Positions 9,046-18,123 of a stretch of 35,561 bases of DNA are shown here, one piece after another. Origin of the DNA: an uncultured Burkholderiales bacterium. Its GTDB lineage: Bacteria > Pseudomonadota > Gammaproteobacteria > Burkholderiales > Burkholderiaceae_C. The notes under the pieces were generated by a model, which ran no database searches, had not been told where the DNA came from, and was given only the letters and a program-made list of their open reading frames with translations. Each line of letters opens with the position of its first letter. Within the stretch, counting starts at the first letter, position 1. The position numbers and the translations under genes are program-made. The DNA is taken from the NCBI GenBank assembly GCA_903906635.1, contig CAIVLE010000183.1, positions 67,769 through 103,329 on the forward strand, given 5' to 3'.

Positions 9046-9497
9046 CAAGTTTTGTACACCTGCTCTGCGCGCTTGACAAAGGCATCCACCAAGGTGGATG
9101 CAATCTTGTCAAACACCGGACCGACCAAAGCGCCAAACATGCTGTCAAAGCTGTAGTTCAACGTCAACTCAATGCGACAAGCGCGTTGTGGGGTTTGGGT
9201 GTTGGGGTCAGTCAGGGGATGAAAGTCCCAAGTGCCATCCAAGTGCTTGAAGGGGCCATCAATGAGTTGTAACTTCACTTGTCGCCCAGGCACGTGCTGG
9301 TTGCGGGTTGAAAAGCTTTTGCGAAAGCCCCCCAAAGACATCCCTATTTCAGCGGTCATCTCATTGCCCTCTTGCGCCAAGACAGCGCCACGCTCACACC
9401 AGGGCAGAAACTCCGGGTAGCGCGCCACATCGGTGACCAAGGCAAACATTTCCTCAGCACTGAACCAAATGAGAAGAGACTTGTGAACGGTTTTCAT
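9045..9497 (-). CDS. ratA: RatA-family protein, START/coenzyme Q-binding domain
   Basis: A 150-residue single START-like domain protein related to E. coli RatA (described as blocking 70S ribosome formation) and to mitochondrial Coq10, a ubiquinone chaperone. Motifs: [34 protein letters not shown] at the N-terminus (shown by key residues F13, Y28, W33), [23 protein letters not shown] and the C-terminal [13 protein letters not shown]. The frame is open to 9725, but only the ATG at 9497 gives the family N-terminus. It is divergent from smpB with just 27 bases between starts and overlaps ratB. Whether it acts as a toxin or a quinone-binding protein here cannot be decided from sequence. Confidence 0.88.
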   Translation of the reverse strand: MKTVHKSLLIWFSAEEMFALVTDVARYPEFLPWCERGAVLAQEGNEMTAEIGMSLGGFRKSFSTRNQHVPGRQVKLQLIDGPFKHLDGTWDFHPLTDPNTQTPQRACRIELTLNYSFDSMFGALVGPVFDKIASTLVDAFVKRAEQVYKT

Positions 9498-9524
9498 AGA
9501 ATGGTCACTATTGTAAGAAGCACC

Positions 9525-10001
9525 ATGGCCACGAAAAAACCCGCTACCCCCTCTCGCATTGCCGACAACAAAAAAGCCGCGTACAACTATTTCTTTGAAG
9601 AGAAGTTTGAAGCCGGCATGGTGCTGCAAGGCTGGGAGGTGAAGTCTGCGCGTGAGGGTAAGGTGCAACTGACCGACGGCTATGTGGTCATCCGAGATGG
9701 CGAGCTCTACGTCATCGGCTGCCAAATCAACCCCTTACACACCGCCTCGACGCATGTCAGCCCAGACTCGGTTCGTACCAAGAAACTTCTGATGAAGAAA
9801 GACGAAATCAAACGTCTCATTGGCAAGGTCGAACAAAAAGGCTACACCCTGGTGCCCATCAACTTGCACTGGAAGAACGGGAAGATCAAATGCGAAATCG
9901 CCCTGGCCAAGGGCAAGGCCGAGCACGACAAACGCGACACCATCAAAGACCGCGAAGGCAAACGCGAGGTGGAGCGCGCCATGAAGAGTCGACACAAATA
10001 G
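9525..10001 (+). CDS. smpB: SsrA-binding protein SmpB
   Basis: Binds tmRNA and delivers it to stalled ribosomes in trans-translation. The 158-residue length is typical. Family segments are [21 protein letters not shown] (oligonucleotide-binding barrel start), [24 protein letters not shown] and the basic tail [25 protein letters not shown], which inserts into the ribosome. I took the ATG at 9525, preceded by AAGAAG; the frame extends to 9372 but that would run through the divergent ratA gene. The ssrA RNA gene is not visible in this window. Confidence 0.97.
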   Translation: MATKKPATPSRIADNKKAAYNYFFEEKFEAGMVLQGWEVKSAREGKVQLTDGYVVIRDGELYVIGCQINPLHTASTHVSPDSVRTKKLLMKKDEIKRLIGKVEQKGYTLVPINLHWKNGKIKCEIALAKGKAEHDKRDTIKDREGKREVERAMKSRHK

Positions 10002-10002
10002 T

Positions 10003-10041
10003 CTCCAGGGGCACACTCAAGAGGGGGTGCCCGCGTTGGAG
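10003..10041. terminator. Possible hairpin between convergent smpB and ygiQ
   Basis: Nested pairings CTCCA/TGGAG (10003-10007 with 10037-10041) and GGGCAC/GTGCCC (10009-10014 with 10027-10032) form an interrupted stem directly after smpB. No immediate T-run follows; a T-rich stretch comes about 10 bases later on the plus strand. Confidence 0.3.
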
Positions 10042-10053
10042 CAGACTGTTTGG

Positions 10054-12435
10054 TTATTTCTTTTTGCGCGGCGGCAATCCCGTGTGCTGCGTTAGCACCC
10101 TGCCCTTGGTCGGCTCTTGACGCATGGAGGTCTTGGCCGCACCCGCTTTGGCCACACCCGCTTTGGCCACAACCGTTTTCGCCACGCCAAGTTTGGGTAT
10201 GACGGTGCTGTTCTTGCGCCGTGCACTGGTGTAGCCGCCATCGGTCAGCGGCTGGAACGTCGGGATCAGATGGTGTTTGCCGTTGCCAATCAAATCGGCA
10301 CGGCCCATGGCTTTCAAAGCTTCGCGCAAAAGCGGCCAATTGTTGGCATCGTGGTAGCGCAAAAAGGCTTTGTGCAAACGCCTGCGGCGTTCACCGCGCA
10401 CGATGTCCACCGCTTCGCTGGTGCGGGTCACACGCGACAGGGGATCTTTGCCCGAGTGGTACATGGCTGTGGCCGTGGCCATGGGACTGGGATAGAAAGT
10501 TTGTACCTGGTCGGCGCGAAAGCCGTTTTTCTTGAGCCACAGCGCCAGATTCATCATGTCTTCATCGCGCGTGCCAGGGTGCGCGGCAATGAAGTACGGC
10601 ACCAAAAACTGTTTCTTGCCCGCTTCGGCCGAGAAGCGGTCAAACATCTGTTTGAACTTGTCGTAGCTGCCAATGCCCGGCTTCATCATCTTGGAGAGTG
10701 GCCCACCCTCGGTGTGCTCGGGCGCGATCTTGAGGTAGCCGCCCACATGGTGGGTCACCAGTTCTTTGACGTATTCAGGCGACTTGACCGCCAGGTCGTA
10801 ACGCAAGCCCGAACCAATCAATATTTTCTTCACGCCCTTCAAAGCCCGCGCCCGGCGATACATGTGGATGAGAGAGCTGTGGTCGGTGTTGAGGTTTTGG
10901 CAAATGCCTGGGTACACACAACTTGGCTTACGACACGCTGCCTCGATTTCGGGACTTTTGCAACCGATGCGGTACATGTTGGCGGTGGGCCCTCCCAAGT
11001 CGCTGATCACCCCCGTGAAGCCCGAGACCTTGTCGCGGATGTCTTCGATCTCGCGAATGACTGAGTCTTCGCTGCGGCTTTGGATGATTCGGCCCTCATG
11101 CTCGGTGATCGAACAAAACGTGCAACCGCCAAAACAACCGCGCATGATGTTGACCGAGAAGCGAATCATCTCCCAAGCCGGAATTTTTGTGGCACCGTCA
11201 TGGCTGCCGTGTTCGTCCGCATACGCCGGATGGGGACTTCGTGCGTAGGGTAAATCAAACACCAAGTCCATCTCAGCCGTGGTCAGTGGAATGGGCGGGG
11301 GGTTGATCCACACGTCGCGTGCAGTGGCGCCTTCGCCGTGTGACTGCACCAAGCAGCGGGCATTGCCGGGGTTGGTTTCCAAATGCAACACACGGTTGGC
11401 GTGGGCGTACAAGACAGGGTCGGACTTGACGTGATCAAAGCTTGGCAAGCGAATCACACTGCGCTCTCGCGGGGGCACTTTGAGTTTGCCCTTGCCCTGC
11501 AAGGCGGGCATGTTGGGGTTAGGCACAAAGTTCAAGGGCGCAACTGTGGCCTGGCCTGCCTGCCCTGCCTGCCCGTTGGCAGCATCGGCCACGGCTTGGG
11601 CTTCGTCTTCGCGGGCACAACTTTGACCTTGGGCTTTGGCTTGCTCGCTGACCATCAAATACGGGTTGACGTGGGCTTCAACGCGTCCGGGAACGTCGAT
11701 GCTCGACGAGTCAATTTCGTACCAGCCCTCGGGCGTTTCGCGCCGCACGAAGGCGGTACCGCGCACATCGGTGATCTGTTGCACCGGTTCTTTGGCCGCC
11801 AGACGGTGGGCAATTTCAACAATCGCACGCTCGGCGTTGCCGTACAGCAGCAGGTCGCACTTGCTGTCTACGACGATGGAGCGGCGCACCTTGTCTGACC
11901 AGTAATCGTAGTGCGCAATGCGGCGCAGCGAACCTTCTATGCCGCCCAACACAATCGGTACATCGCTGTAAGCCTCCTTACAACGCTGGCTGTAAACCAA
12001 GGCCGCTCGGTCGGGGCGTTTGCCACCCACATCGCCGGGCGTGTAGGCGTCATCACTGCGAATTTTGCGATCCGCGGTGTAGCGGTTGATCATGGAATCC
12101 ATGTTGCCGGCGGTGACGCCGAAAAACAAATTGGGTTTGCCCAGCGCTTTGAAGGGGTCTGCGCTTTGCCAGTCGGGCTGGGCGATGATGCCCACGCGAA
12201 AACCCTGGTTCTCTAGCATGCGCCCGATCACGGCCATGCCAAAACTCGGGTGATCCACATAGGCGTCGCCGGTGACGATGATCACATCACAGCTGTCCCA
12301 ACCCAGCTGGGTCATTTCCTCGCGGCTCATCGGCAAAAAAGGGGCCGTGCCAAATCTCGCCGCCCAGTACTTGCGGTAACTGTTCAGCGGCTTGGCGTTG
12401 CGGGGGAAAAAAGAGACGTCGGCGTAGGCATTCAT
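10054..12435 (-). CDS. YgiQ-family radical SAM protein
   Basis: A 793-residue member of the large YgiQ family (function unknown; radical SAM with an N-terminal segment and a DUF3362-type C-terminal region). The iron-sulfur motif CxxxCxxC is Cys434-Cys438-Cys441 in [13 protein letters not shown]. Family blocks include [43 protein letters not shown] and [19 protein letters not shown]. Two low-complexity stretches are lineage-specific: a loop near residues 265-320 with GQAGQAGQA, and a C-terminal tail with VAKAG-type repeats ending in PPRKKK. Both are encoded by short DNA tandem repeats. It is convergent with smpB and downstream of murI. The radical SAM assignment is certain; the substrate is not known. 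Confidence 0.93.
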   Translation of the reverse strand: MNAYADVSFFPRNAKPLNSYRKYWAARFGTAPFLPMSREEMTQLGWDSCDVIIVTGDAYVDHPSFGMAVIGRMLENQGFRVGIIAQPDWQSADPFKALGKPNLFFGVTAGNMDSMINRYTADRKIRSDDAYTPGDVGGKRPDRAALVYSQRCKEAYSDVPIVLGGIEGSLRRIAHYDYWSDKVRRSIVVDSKCDLLLYGNAERAIVEIAHRLAAKEPVQQITDVRGTAFVRRETPEGWYEIDSSSIDVPGRVEAHVNPYLMVSEQAKAQGQSCAREDEAQAVADAANGQAGQAGQATVAPLNFVPNPNMPALQGKGKLKVPPRERSVIRLPSFDHVKSDPVLYAHANRVLHLETNPGNARCLVQSHGEGATARDVWINPPPIPLTTAEMDLVFDLPYARSPHPAYADEHGSHDGATKIPAWEMIRFSVNIMRGCFGGCTFCSITEHEGRIIQSRSEDSVIREIEDIRDKVSGFTGVISDLGGPTANMYRIGCKSPEIEAACRKPSCVYPGICQNLNTDHSSLIHMYRRARALKGVKKILIGSGLRYDLAVKSPEYVKELVTHHVGGYLKIAPEHTEGGPLSKMMKPGIGSYDKFKQMFDRFSAEAGKKQFLVPYFIAAHPGTRDEDMMNLALWLKKNGFRADQVQTFYPSPMATATAMYHSGKDPLSRVTRTSEAVDIVRGERRRRLHKAFLRYHDANNWPLLREALKAMGRADLIGNGKHHLIPTFQPLTDGGYTSARRKNSTVIPKLGVAKTVVAKAGVAKAGAAKTSMRQEPTKGRVLTQHTGLPPRKKK
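10141..10185. repeat. 15-bp tandem repeat inside ygiQ
   Basis: The unit ACCCGCTTTGGCCAC occurs twice in perfect tandem (10141-10155, 10156-10170) with a third diverged copy to 10185. It encodes the VAKAG-like pentapeptide repeats of the YgiQ tail. In-frame length, so copy-number change would not disrupt the gene. Confidence 0.8.
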
Positions 12436-12514
12436 GAGCGGGGTAGTTTACGGGTTTGCCCGGATTTAGGGTGATGCAGGGTCTTTCTGCACTCCCAAGC
12501 ACAAAGCACCGGGC

Positions 12515-13333
12515 TCAGGATGGCAGCGCTTGGACCGTGGCGCGGTCTTGCCACAAATGCGAGACCACGCGCTGCGCTTGGGCCACGTCACCAGTGGTGA
12601 AAACCCAAGTTGACCCTGCACCTTGTGTGCGCCGATGCTCTCCCAAGCGGCGCACCACCTCGCGCGCCACCGCCTCGGCCGGGTCTAGCAGTTGAACGCC
12701 CTCCCCCGCCACGCGCTGTATGGCGGCGTGTAAAAAGGGGTAATGCGTGCAGCCCAACACCAAGGTATCAGCCCCTTGTGCCACCAAGGGCGCGACGAAC
12801 TCCCGCACCAAGGACTCCGTGAGCGGGCTGTGCAAATTGGCTTGTTCGACCAACTCCACCCAACCGGGGCAGGCTTGCAAGACGATGCGCTTGCCCTGCC
12901 CGTACTGAGCGCACAGCTTGGCCACGCTGTCGCTTTGCACGGTTTGGCGAGTCGCCAACACGCCAATCACCCCTGTGCGCGTTAAGGCCACCGCGGGCTT
13001 GATGGCAGGTTCAATCGCCACCACCGGCAGGTGGGTGTGTTCGCGCAAGCTGCGTGCAGCCACCACAGTCGCCGTGTTGCATGCAATGGTGATGGCCTTG
13101 ACGCCCTGTCGAGCCAACCACTGGCCCACCTCCAAAGTGCGTTGGGTGATGTGTGCTTCGCTTTGGTCGCCATAGGGCGCGTGCCCCGAATCGGCCACGT
13201 ACACCAAGTCCTCGCTGGGCAAAGCCTCGCGAATGGCCCGCAGCACCGACAAGCCGCCCACACCGGAGTCAAAGACGCCAATGGCTTGGGCAAATGCAGG
13301 TTCAACAAGTGTCGTGGTAGGGTGTGCAGACAT
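12515..13333 (-). CDS. murI: Glutamate racemase
   Basis: Interconverts L- and D-glutamate for peptidoglycan precursor synthesis. The 272-residue protein carries the family motifs GVFDSGVGGLSV (Asp22-Ser23), VADSGHAPYG, ACNTATV with catalytic Cys85, and LGCTHYPFL with catalytic Cys195. The ATG at 13333 (MSAHPTT) is chosen because the remaining upstream open frame, to 13459, lies inside the divergent zwf gene and lacks similarity. No strong ribosome-binding site is seen. Its start is only 49 bases from zwf, so a shared divergent promoter region must lie between them. Confidence 0.96.
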   Translation of the reverse strand: MSAHPTTTLVEPAFAQAIGVFDSGVGGLSVLRAIREALPSEDLVYVADSGHAPYGDQSEAHITQRTLEVGQWLARQGVKAITIACNTATVVAARSLREHTHLPVVAIEPAIKPAVALTRTGVIGVLATRQTVQSDSVAKLCAQYGQGKRIVLQACPGWVELVEQANLHSPLTESLVREFVAPLVAQGADTLVLGCTHYPFLHAAIQRVAGEGVQLLDPAEAVAREVVRRLGEHRRTQGAGSTWVFTTGDVAQAQRVVSHLWQDRATVQALPS

Positions 13334-13382
13334 GGTTTGAAAGAATAATCCAGATACTGTAGCTTTGAGGCGAACGCGACAC

Positions 13383-14849
13383 ATGAACACCACACCTTTG
13401 GACAACAGCGCACAAGACATCGTGATTTTTGGTGGTGCGGGGGACTTGGCGTTTCGCAAGCTCTTACCCGCACTCTACATGGCGCACTTGCATGACAAGT
13501 TGGCCCATGGAACCCGTATCGTGGGTGTGGGGCGCCAACCCTGGAGCCGAGAAGAATATTTGCGCTTTGTTGACAGCCATTCACCCGCTTTGATTGACAA
13601 AGAAGCTTTCAATCCAAACGACTGGCAAAGCTTTCTGGCACGTTTGTCCTATGTCAGCTTGGACGTCACCCAAAGGGATGACTACGCCAAACTCAAAGCC
13701 GTTTGCAATTCAAAGGGCTTACGGGTGTTCTATTTGGCCACCGCACCCAACTTGTTCACTCAAATTTGCGCGCATCTCGCCAGCGCGGGGTTGGTGGACG
13801 CTCAGGCGCGGGTGGTGCTCGAAAAGCCCTTGGGCACGGACTTGGCCTCTGCACGCGCGATCAATCAAGAGGTGGCGCGTTATTTCAACGAGCACCAGAT
13901 CTACCGCATCGACCACTACTTAGGCAAAGAAACCGTGCAAAACCTCATGGTGCTGCGGTTTGGAAACGCTATTTTCGAGCCCATGTGGCGCGCGCCCTAC
14001 ATCAAAAGTGTGCAGATCACCGTCTCTGAGACGGTGGGGGTAGGCAGCCGCGCGGGCTTTTACGATGGCGCGGGCGCCATGCGCGACATGGTGCAAAACC
14101 ATTTGCTGCAGCTGCTGTGCATCGTGGCCATGGAGCCTCCGATCTCGCTGAATGCGGACGATGTGCGCGATGAAAAACTCAAGGTCCTGCGCTCCTTGCG
14201 CAAAATGGATTTGGCAGACATCAAGCGCGACACCGTGCGTGGCCAATACACCGCGGGGGCCTCCGAAGGTGTGGCCGTCAGCGGCTACCAAGAAGAAAGC
14301 AACGTGCCCCCCCACAGTACAACCGAGACCTTTGTGGCGTTGCGTGCGCACATTAACAACGCGCGCTGGGCCAACGTGCCCTTCTTTTTGCGCACAGGCA
14401 AGCGCATGCAAAAACGTCAATCAGAAATCATCATCGAATTTGCCGATCAGCCGTTTTCAATATTCGGCACCACGGCGAACCAGGAGCCCAACCGATTGAT
14501 CATCAGCTTGCAACCCGAAGAATCTATTCAGCTGGGCTTGATGGTCAAAGAACCGGGCTCAGGCATGACATTGCACCCGGTCAAACTCGGACTTGATTTG
14601 CAGCACTCATCCAACAAACGCCGCGCCGAGGCCTATGAGCGCTTGTTAATGGACGTGATCAAGGGCCGTTTGACCCATTTCATGCGCCGCGATGAATTAG
14701 AGGCTGCGTGGATGTGGGTCGAACCCATCTTGGACGGCTGGAAGGCACTCGATGACAAACCCCGTCCCTACTCAGCAGGAAGTTGGGGGCCGGCAGCCTC
14801 ATCGGCCTTGATGGCTCGTGAAAACCTGTGCTGGTTTGAGGAGGCCTGA
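13383..14849 (+). CDS. zwf: Glucose-6-phosphate 1-dehydrogenase
   Basis: Oxidises glucose-6-phosphate to 6-phosphogluconolactone with NAD(P)+, the entry to the Entner-Doudoroff and pentose phosphate routes. The 488-residue protein has the nucleotide-binding motif FGGAGDLAFRK (residues 17-26; the usual G-A-S/T-G-D-L-A form) and the active-site signature RIDHYLGKE (175-183). The ATG at 13383 is preferred to the TTG at 13365; GAGG stands 12 bases upstream. It is the first gene of a plus-strand cluster in which zwf, pgl and edd overlap at start/stop codons. No HexR-like palindrome is evident in the 49-base gap to murI. Confidence 0.97.
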   Translation: MNTTPLDNSAQDIVIFGGAGDLAFRKLLPALYMAHLHDKLAHGTRIVGVGRQPWSREEYLRFVDSHSPALIDKEAFNPNDWQSFLARLSYVSLDVTQRDDYAKLKAVCNSKGLRVFYLATAPNLFTQICAHLASAGLVDAQARVVLEKPLGTDLASARAINQEVARYFNEHQIYRIDHYLGKETVQNLMVLRFGNAIFEPMWRAPYIKSVQITVSETVGVGSRAGFYDGAGAMRDMVQNHLLQLLCIVAMEPPISLNADDVRDEKLKVLRSLRKMDLADIKRDTVRGQYTAGASEGVAVSGYQEESNVPPHSTTETFVALRAHINNARWANVPFFLRTGKRMQKRQSEIIIEFADQPFSIFGTTANQEPNRLIISLQPEESIQLGLMVKEPGSGMTLHPVKLGLDLQHSSNKRRAEAYERLLMDVIKGRLTHFMRRDELEAAWMWVEPILDGWKALDDKPRPYSAGSWGPAASSALMARENLCWFEEA

Positions 14850-15625
14850 TGACGGGTCAAGTTGAGCTCTCGTTTCCACAGCTATCAGCACCATGGATCA
14901 GCGAACCACGCGCCAACATCGCCACGCACATGGGCCAAGTCGATGCACTCACACAAGCCCTGGCGAAAGACATTGCGCTGCGTTTGACAGCAGCCATTGA
15001 GGCGCGTGATGTGGCGGTGTTGGGGGTGTCTGGCGGGAAATCACCTGTGGCCTTGTTTCATGCGTTGCGCGTTTTACCCATCCCTTGGGCCCAGGTGCGC
15101 ATCACCCTGGCAGACGAGCGTTGTGTGCCGTGTACCCATGCCGACAGCAACGCTCAACTCGTGAACCAACATTTGCTGCAAGACCACGCGAGAGCCGCGC
15201 AATGGGTACCGATGGTGAGCCAAACCGCACAACCGCTGCCTGCCCTGTGCGAGTTGGTACAAGCCGCCAGTACCGCCCTTGAGGCTTCAGGCACCGCGGA
15301 TGTGTTGGTGTTGGGCATGGGCAGTGACGGACACACAGCATCCTTGTTCTCAGACGCCCCCAACTTGGCAGACTTGCTCGATCCTCTGAGCACGCAGGTG
15401 TGTGCGGGCGTCGCACTCGCGCAGCCCCCCTCGAGCGCGCCCTACCCACGCATCACCCAAACACTTGCGCAAATTCTGAGTGCTCGCCACATCGCGTTGC
15501 CCATCAGCGGCGCTGACAAGCTCCACACTTTGCGCCAAGCTTGGCTGCAGCGCAGCAAGTTGCTCCCCGTGTCTTATCTGCTGCATCAAATCCACACGCC
15601 TGTCTCACTTTGGATATCTCCATGA
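14849..15625 (+). CDS. pgl: 6-phosphogluconolactonase
   Basis: Hydrolyses 6-phosphogluconolactone to 6-phosphogluconate. The 258-residue protein belongs to the SOL/DevB type: [17 protein letters not shown] is the phosphate-binding segment, [10 protein letters not shown] the second signature and [16 protein letters not shown] the catalytic segment with the conserved His. Its ATG shares a base with the zwf stop (TGATG), so translation is probably coupled. It ends in an ATGA overlap with edd. It performs the step between zwf and edd. Confidence 0.95.
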   Translation: MTGQVELSFPQLSAPWISEPRANIATHMGQVDALTQALAKDIALRLTAAIEARDVAVLGVSGGKSPVALFHALRVLPIPWAQVRITLADERCVPCTHADSNAQLVNQHLLQDHARAAQWVPMVSQTAQPLPALCELVQAASTALEASGTADVLVLGMGSDGHTASLFSDAPNLADLLDPLSTQVCAGVALAQPPSSAPYPRITQTLAQILSARHIALPISGADKLHTLRQAWLQRSKLLPVSYLLHQIHTPVSLWISP

Positions 15626-17460
15626 CCACACCCAAGCACCCCACCCTGGTCGCTGTGACCGCACGCATTGAGCAGCGCAGCGCTGTGTCTCGTGCGGCCT
15701 ATCTCAAGGTGGTGACACAAGCCAAGAAGCCCGGACCCTACCGTGGCGCCATGGGCTGCGCCAATGCCGCCCATGCCTATGCGGCCATGCCTGCCAACGA
15801 CAAACTGGTCTTGCGCCAAGAGCGTCAACCCAATCTTGGCGTGATCACGGCCTACAACGACATGCTCTCAGCCCACCAACCCTATGAGCATTACCCTGAA
15901 AAAATTCGCGCCGCAGCAAGGCAGGCTGGCGCCACGGCGCAAGTCGCCGGTGGGGTGCCCGCCATGTGCGATGGCGTGACTCAGGGCGAAGACGGCATGG
16001 AGCTGTCACTGTTTTCTCGCGATGTGATTGCCTTGGCCACGGCCGTGGGCCTGTCGCACAACGTGTTTGATGCGGCCCTGTTCTTGGGCGTATGCGACAA
16101 GATCGTGCCCGGCTTGTTCATGGGCGCGCTGCAGTTTGGCCATTTGCCTGCTGTGTTTGTGCCGGCCGGACCCATGACGTCGGGACTGTCCAATGACGAC
16201 AAGTCCATGGTTCGGCAGCAATATGCACAAGGGTTGGTCAGCCGCGAGGTGTTGCTGCAAGCCGAGCAAGCGGCCTACCACAGCGCTGGCACCTGTACGT
16301 TTTACGGCACCGCCAATTCCAACCAAATGCTCATGGAAATCATGGGCTTGCATTTGCCCGGCTCATCATTTGTCAACCCAGGCACGCCACTGCGCGAAGC
16401 GCTCACCAGCGCGGCGGTGCAGCGTGCGGTGCAACTCAGCCAGCTGCCCAACACGGGAATGGGGCACCAAATTGATGCCAAAGCCCTCGTCAATGGCATC
16501 GTGGGTTTGTTGGCCACCGGAGGGTCGACCAATCACACCCTGCACTTAGTGGCCATGGCGCGTGCGGCGGGTCTCATCGTCAACTGGGACGACTTCTGCG
16601 ATCTGTCGTCTTGCGTGCCATTGCTCGCTCGCGTCTACCCCAACGGCAGCGCAGATGTGAACCACTTTCAAGCCGCTGGCGGCATGGGATTTTTGATCGC
16701 GCAATTGCTGAGCGTGGGTTTGTTGCATGCCGACGTGACCACCATCATGGGCGAAGGCTTGCAACGCTACACCGTGGAGCCTTGGCTTGACCAAGGCCAG
16801 TTGGCCTGGCGCGAGGCACCTGGCCAGTCGGGTGACGAAGACGTGCTGCGACCAGCCAATCGCCCATTTAGCACCGACGGCGGTTTGCGTTTACTCAAGG
16901 GCAATCTGGGTCGCGCCGTGGTCAAGGTTTCAGCCGTCAAAGCGCAACACCGCGTGGTGCGTGCACCGGCGCTGGTGATGACGGATCAAAAACAACTCGC
17001 CGAATTGTTCAAAGCGGGACAACTGGAGCGGGACTTTGTGGCCGTAGTGCGCAACCAAGGCCCACAAGCCAACGGCATGCCCGAATTGCACAAGCTCACG
17101 CCGGTGCTGGGGCTGCTGCAAGACAAGGGGTTCAAAGTGGCGCTGGTGACCGATGGGCGCATGTCGGGCGCATCGGGCAAAGTGCCTGCAGCCATCCATG
17201 TGAGCCCAGAGGCCTTGAACGGCGGCGCCATTGCCAAGGTGCAAGATGGTGACATGATCACCCTAGACTGCGATGAGCAGATCTTGCGACTTGAAGTCAG
17301 TGACAGCGAACTGGCCAGCCGCCAGGCTCCCAGCCCTGACAGGTTGTCCAACCAGCACGGCAGCGGACGCGACTTGTTTGCCCTGTTTCGAGACCACGCC
17401 GCCCATGCTGAAGATGGTGCATCACCGCTGCTGCCACCTGTTCATCACACCGGTTTCTGA
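15622..17460 (+). CDS. edd: Phosphogluconate dehydratase
   Basis: Dehydrates 6-phosphogluconate to 2-keto-3-deoxy-6-phosphogluconate (KDPG), the defining Entner-Doudoroff step. It is a 612-residue IlvD/Edd-family iron-sulfur enzyme; the cluster cysteines lie in [22 protein letters not shown] and [14 protein letters not shown]. The C-terminal half carries the family block [19 protein letters not shown]. The start at 15622 (MTTPKHPT) overlaps the pgl stop as ATGA; an open frame to 15541 is inside pgl and rejected. Fifteen bases separate it from eda. Confidence 0.97.
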   Translation: MTTPKHPTLVAVTARIEQRSAVSRAAYLKVVTQAKKPGPYRGAMGCANAAHAYAAMPANDKLVLRQERQPNLGVITAYNDMLSAHQPYEHYPEKIRAAARQAGATAQVAGGVPAMCDGVTQGEDGMELSLFSRDVIALATAVGLSHNVFDAALFLGVCDKIVPGLFMGALQFGHLPAVFVPAGPMTSGLSNDDKSMVRQQYAQGLVSREVLLQAEQAAYHSAGTCTFYGTANSNQMLMEIMGLHLPGSSFVNPGTPLREALTSAAVQRAVQLSQLPNTGMGHQIDAKALVNGIVGLLATGGSTNHTLHLVAMARAAGLIVNWDDFCDLSSCVPLLARVYPNGSADVNHFQAAGGMGFLIAQLLSVGLLHADVTTIMGEGLQRYTVEPWLDQGQLAWREAPGQSGDEDVLRPANRPFSTDGGLRLLKGNLGRAVVKVSAVKAQHRVVRAPALVMTDQKQLAELFKAGQLERDFVAVVRNQGPQANGMPELHKLTPVLGLLQDKGFKVALVTDGRMSGASGKVPAAIHVSPEALNGGAIAKVQDGDMITLDCDEQILRLEVSDSELASRQAPSPDRLSNQHGSGRDLFALFRDHAAHAEDGASPLLPPVHHTGF

Positions 17461-17475
17461 CACCTCCAACACGCC

Positions 17476-18123
17476 ATGACCCAACCGATACACCCCACTT
17501 TTCAACGCCCGGCCTTCACCTCACGGGTGGTGCCCGTCATCGTCATCACCCACCCCGATCAAGCGGTACCCATGGCCCATGCATTGCTTGAAGGCGGTGT
17601 GGATGTGATGGAAATCACGTTGCGCCATGCCGCCGGTTTGGCCGCCATCGAACAAGTGGCCAAGAATGTGCCCCAAATGCACGTGGGTGCAGGGACCGTT
17701 ACGCGTGCCGACGAGATGGCACGCGTTCACTCGGCAGGTGCTCGTTTTGCGTTGTCACCTGGCATGACCGAGGCCTTGGTTCAAGCGGCCATGGACTGTC
17801 AGTTGCCCTTCATGCCTGGGGTGATGACCCCCAGTGAGGTGATGGCTGCCCGCGACCATGGATTCACGCTGGTCAAGTTGTTTCCGGCTGCGCAAGCCGG
17901 GGGACTGGCCATGCTCAAAGCCCTGTCGGGGCCTTTGGGGGACATGCAGTTTTGCCCGACAGGTGGGGTGTCTTTGAGCAACATGGCGGAGTTTTTAAAG
18001 CAGTCCAATGTGGCCATGGTGGGTGGCTCTTGGCTCACACCGGTTGAGGTCGTTGAACGCGGCGACTGGAGAGAAATTACCCGTTTGGCGCGTGAGGCCA
18101 AAGACGTTGCCCATGGCCTTTGA
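17476..18123 (+). CDS. eda: KDPG/KHG aldolase
   Basis: Cleaves KDPG to pyruvate and glyceraldehyde-3-phosphate, completing the Entner-Doudoroff route. The 215-residue class I aldolase shows Glu46 in VMEITLR, the AGTVTRADE strand, and the Schiff-base Lys134 in LVKLFPAAQ, followed by the phosphate-binding FCPTGGVS. Length and motifs are normal. It directly follows edd, and its TGA shares a base with the pgi ATG. Confidence 0.96.
   Translation: MTQPIHPTFQRPAFTSRVVPVIVITHPDQAVPMAHALLEGGVDVMEITLRHAAGLAAIEQVAKNVPQMHVGAGTVTRADEMARVHSAGARFALSPGMTEALVQAAMDCQLPFMPGVMTPSEVMAARDHGFTLVKLFPAAQAGGLAMLKALSGPLGDMQFCPTGGVSLSNMAEFLKQSNVAMVGGSWLTPVEVVERGDWREITRLAREAKDVAHGL

Noticed and set aside
12455-12495. 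GGGTGATGCAG/CTGCACTCCC hairpin between murI and ygiQ as a terminator
   Set aside because: The stem is imperfect and no T-run follows on the minus strand.
13334-13382. Possible HexR operator upstream of zwf
   Set aside because: Only a CTGTAG half site is seen; no palindrome of the expected type.
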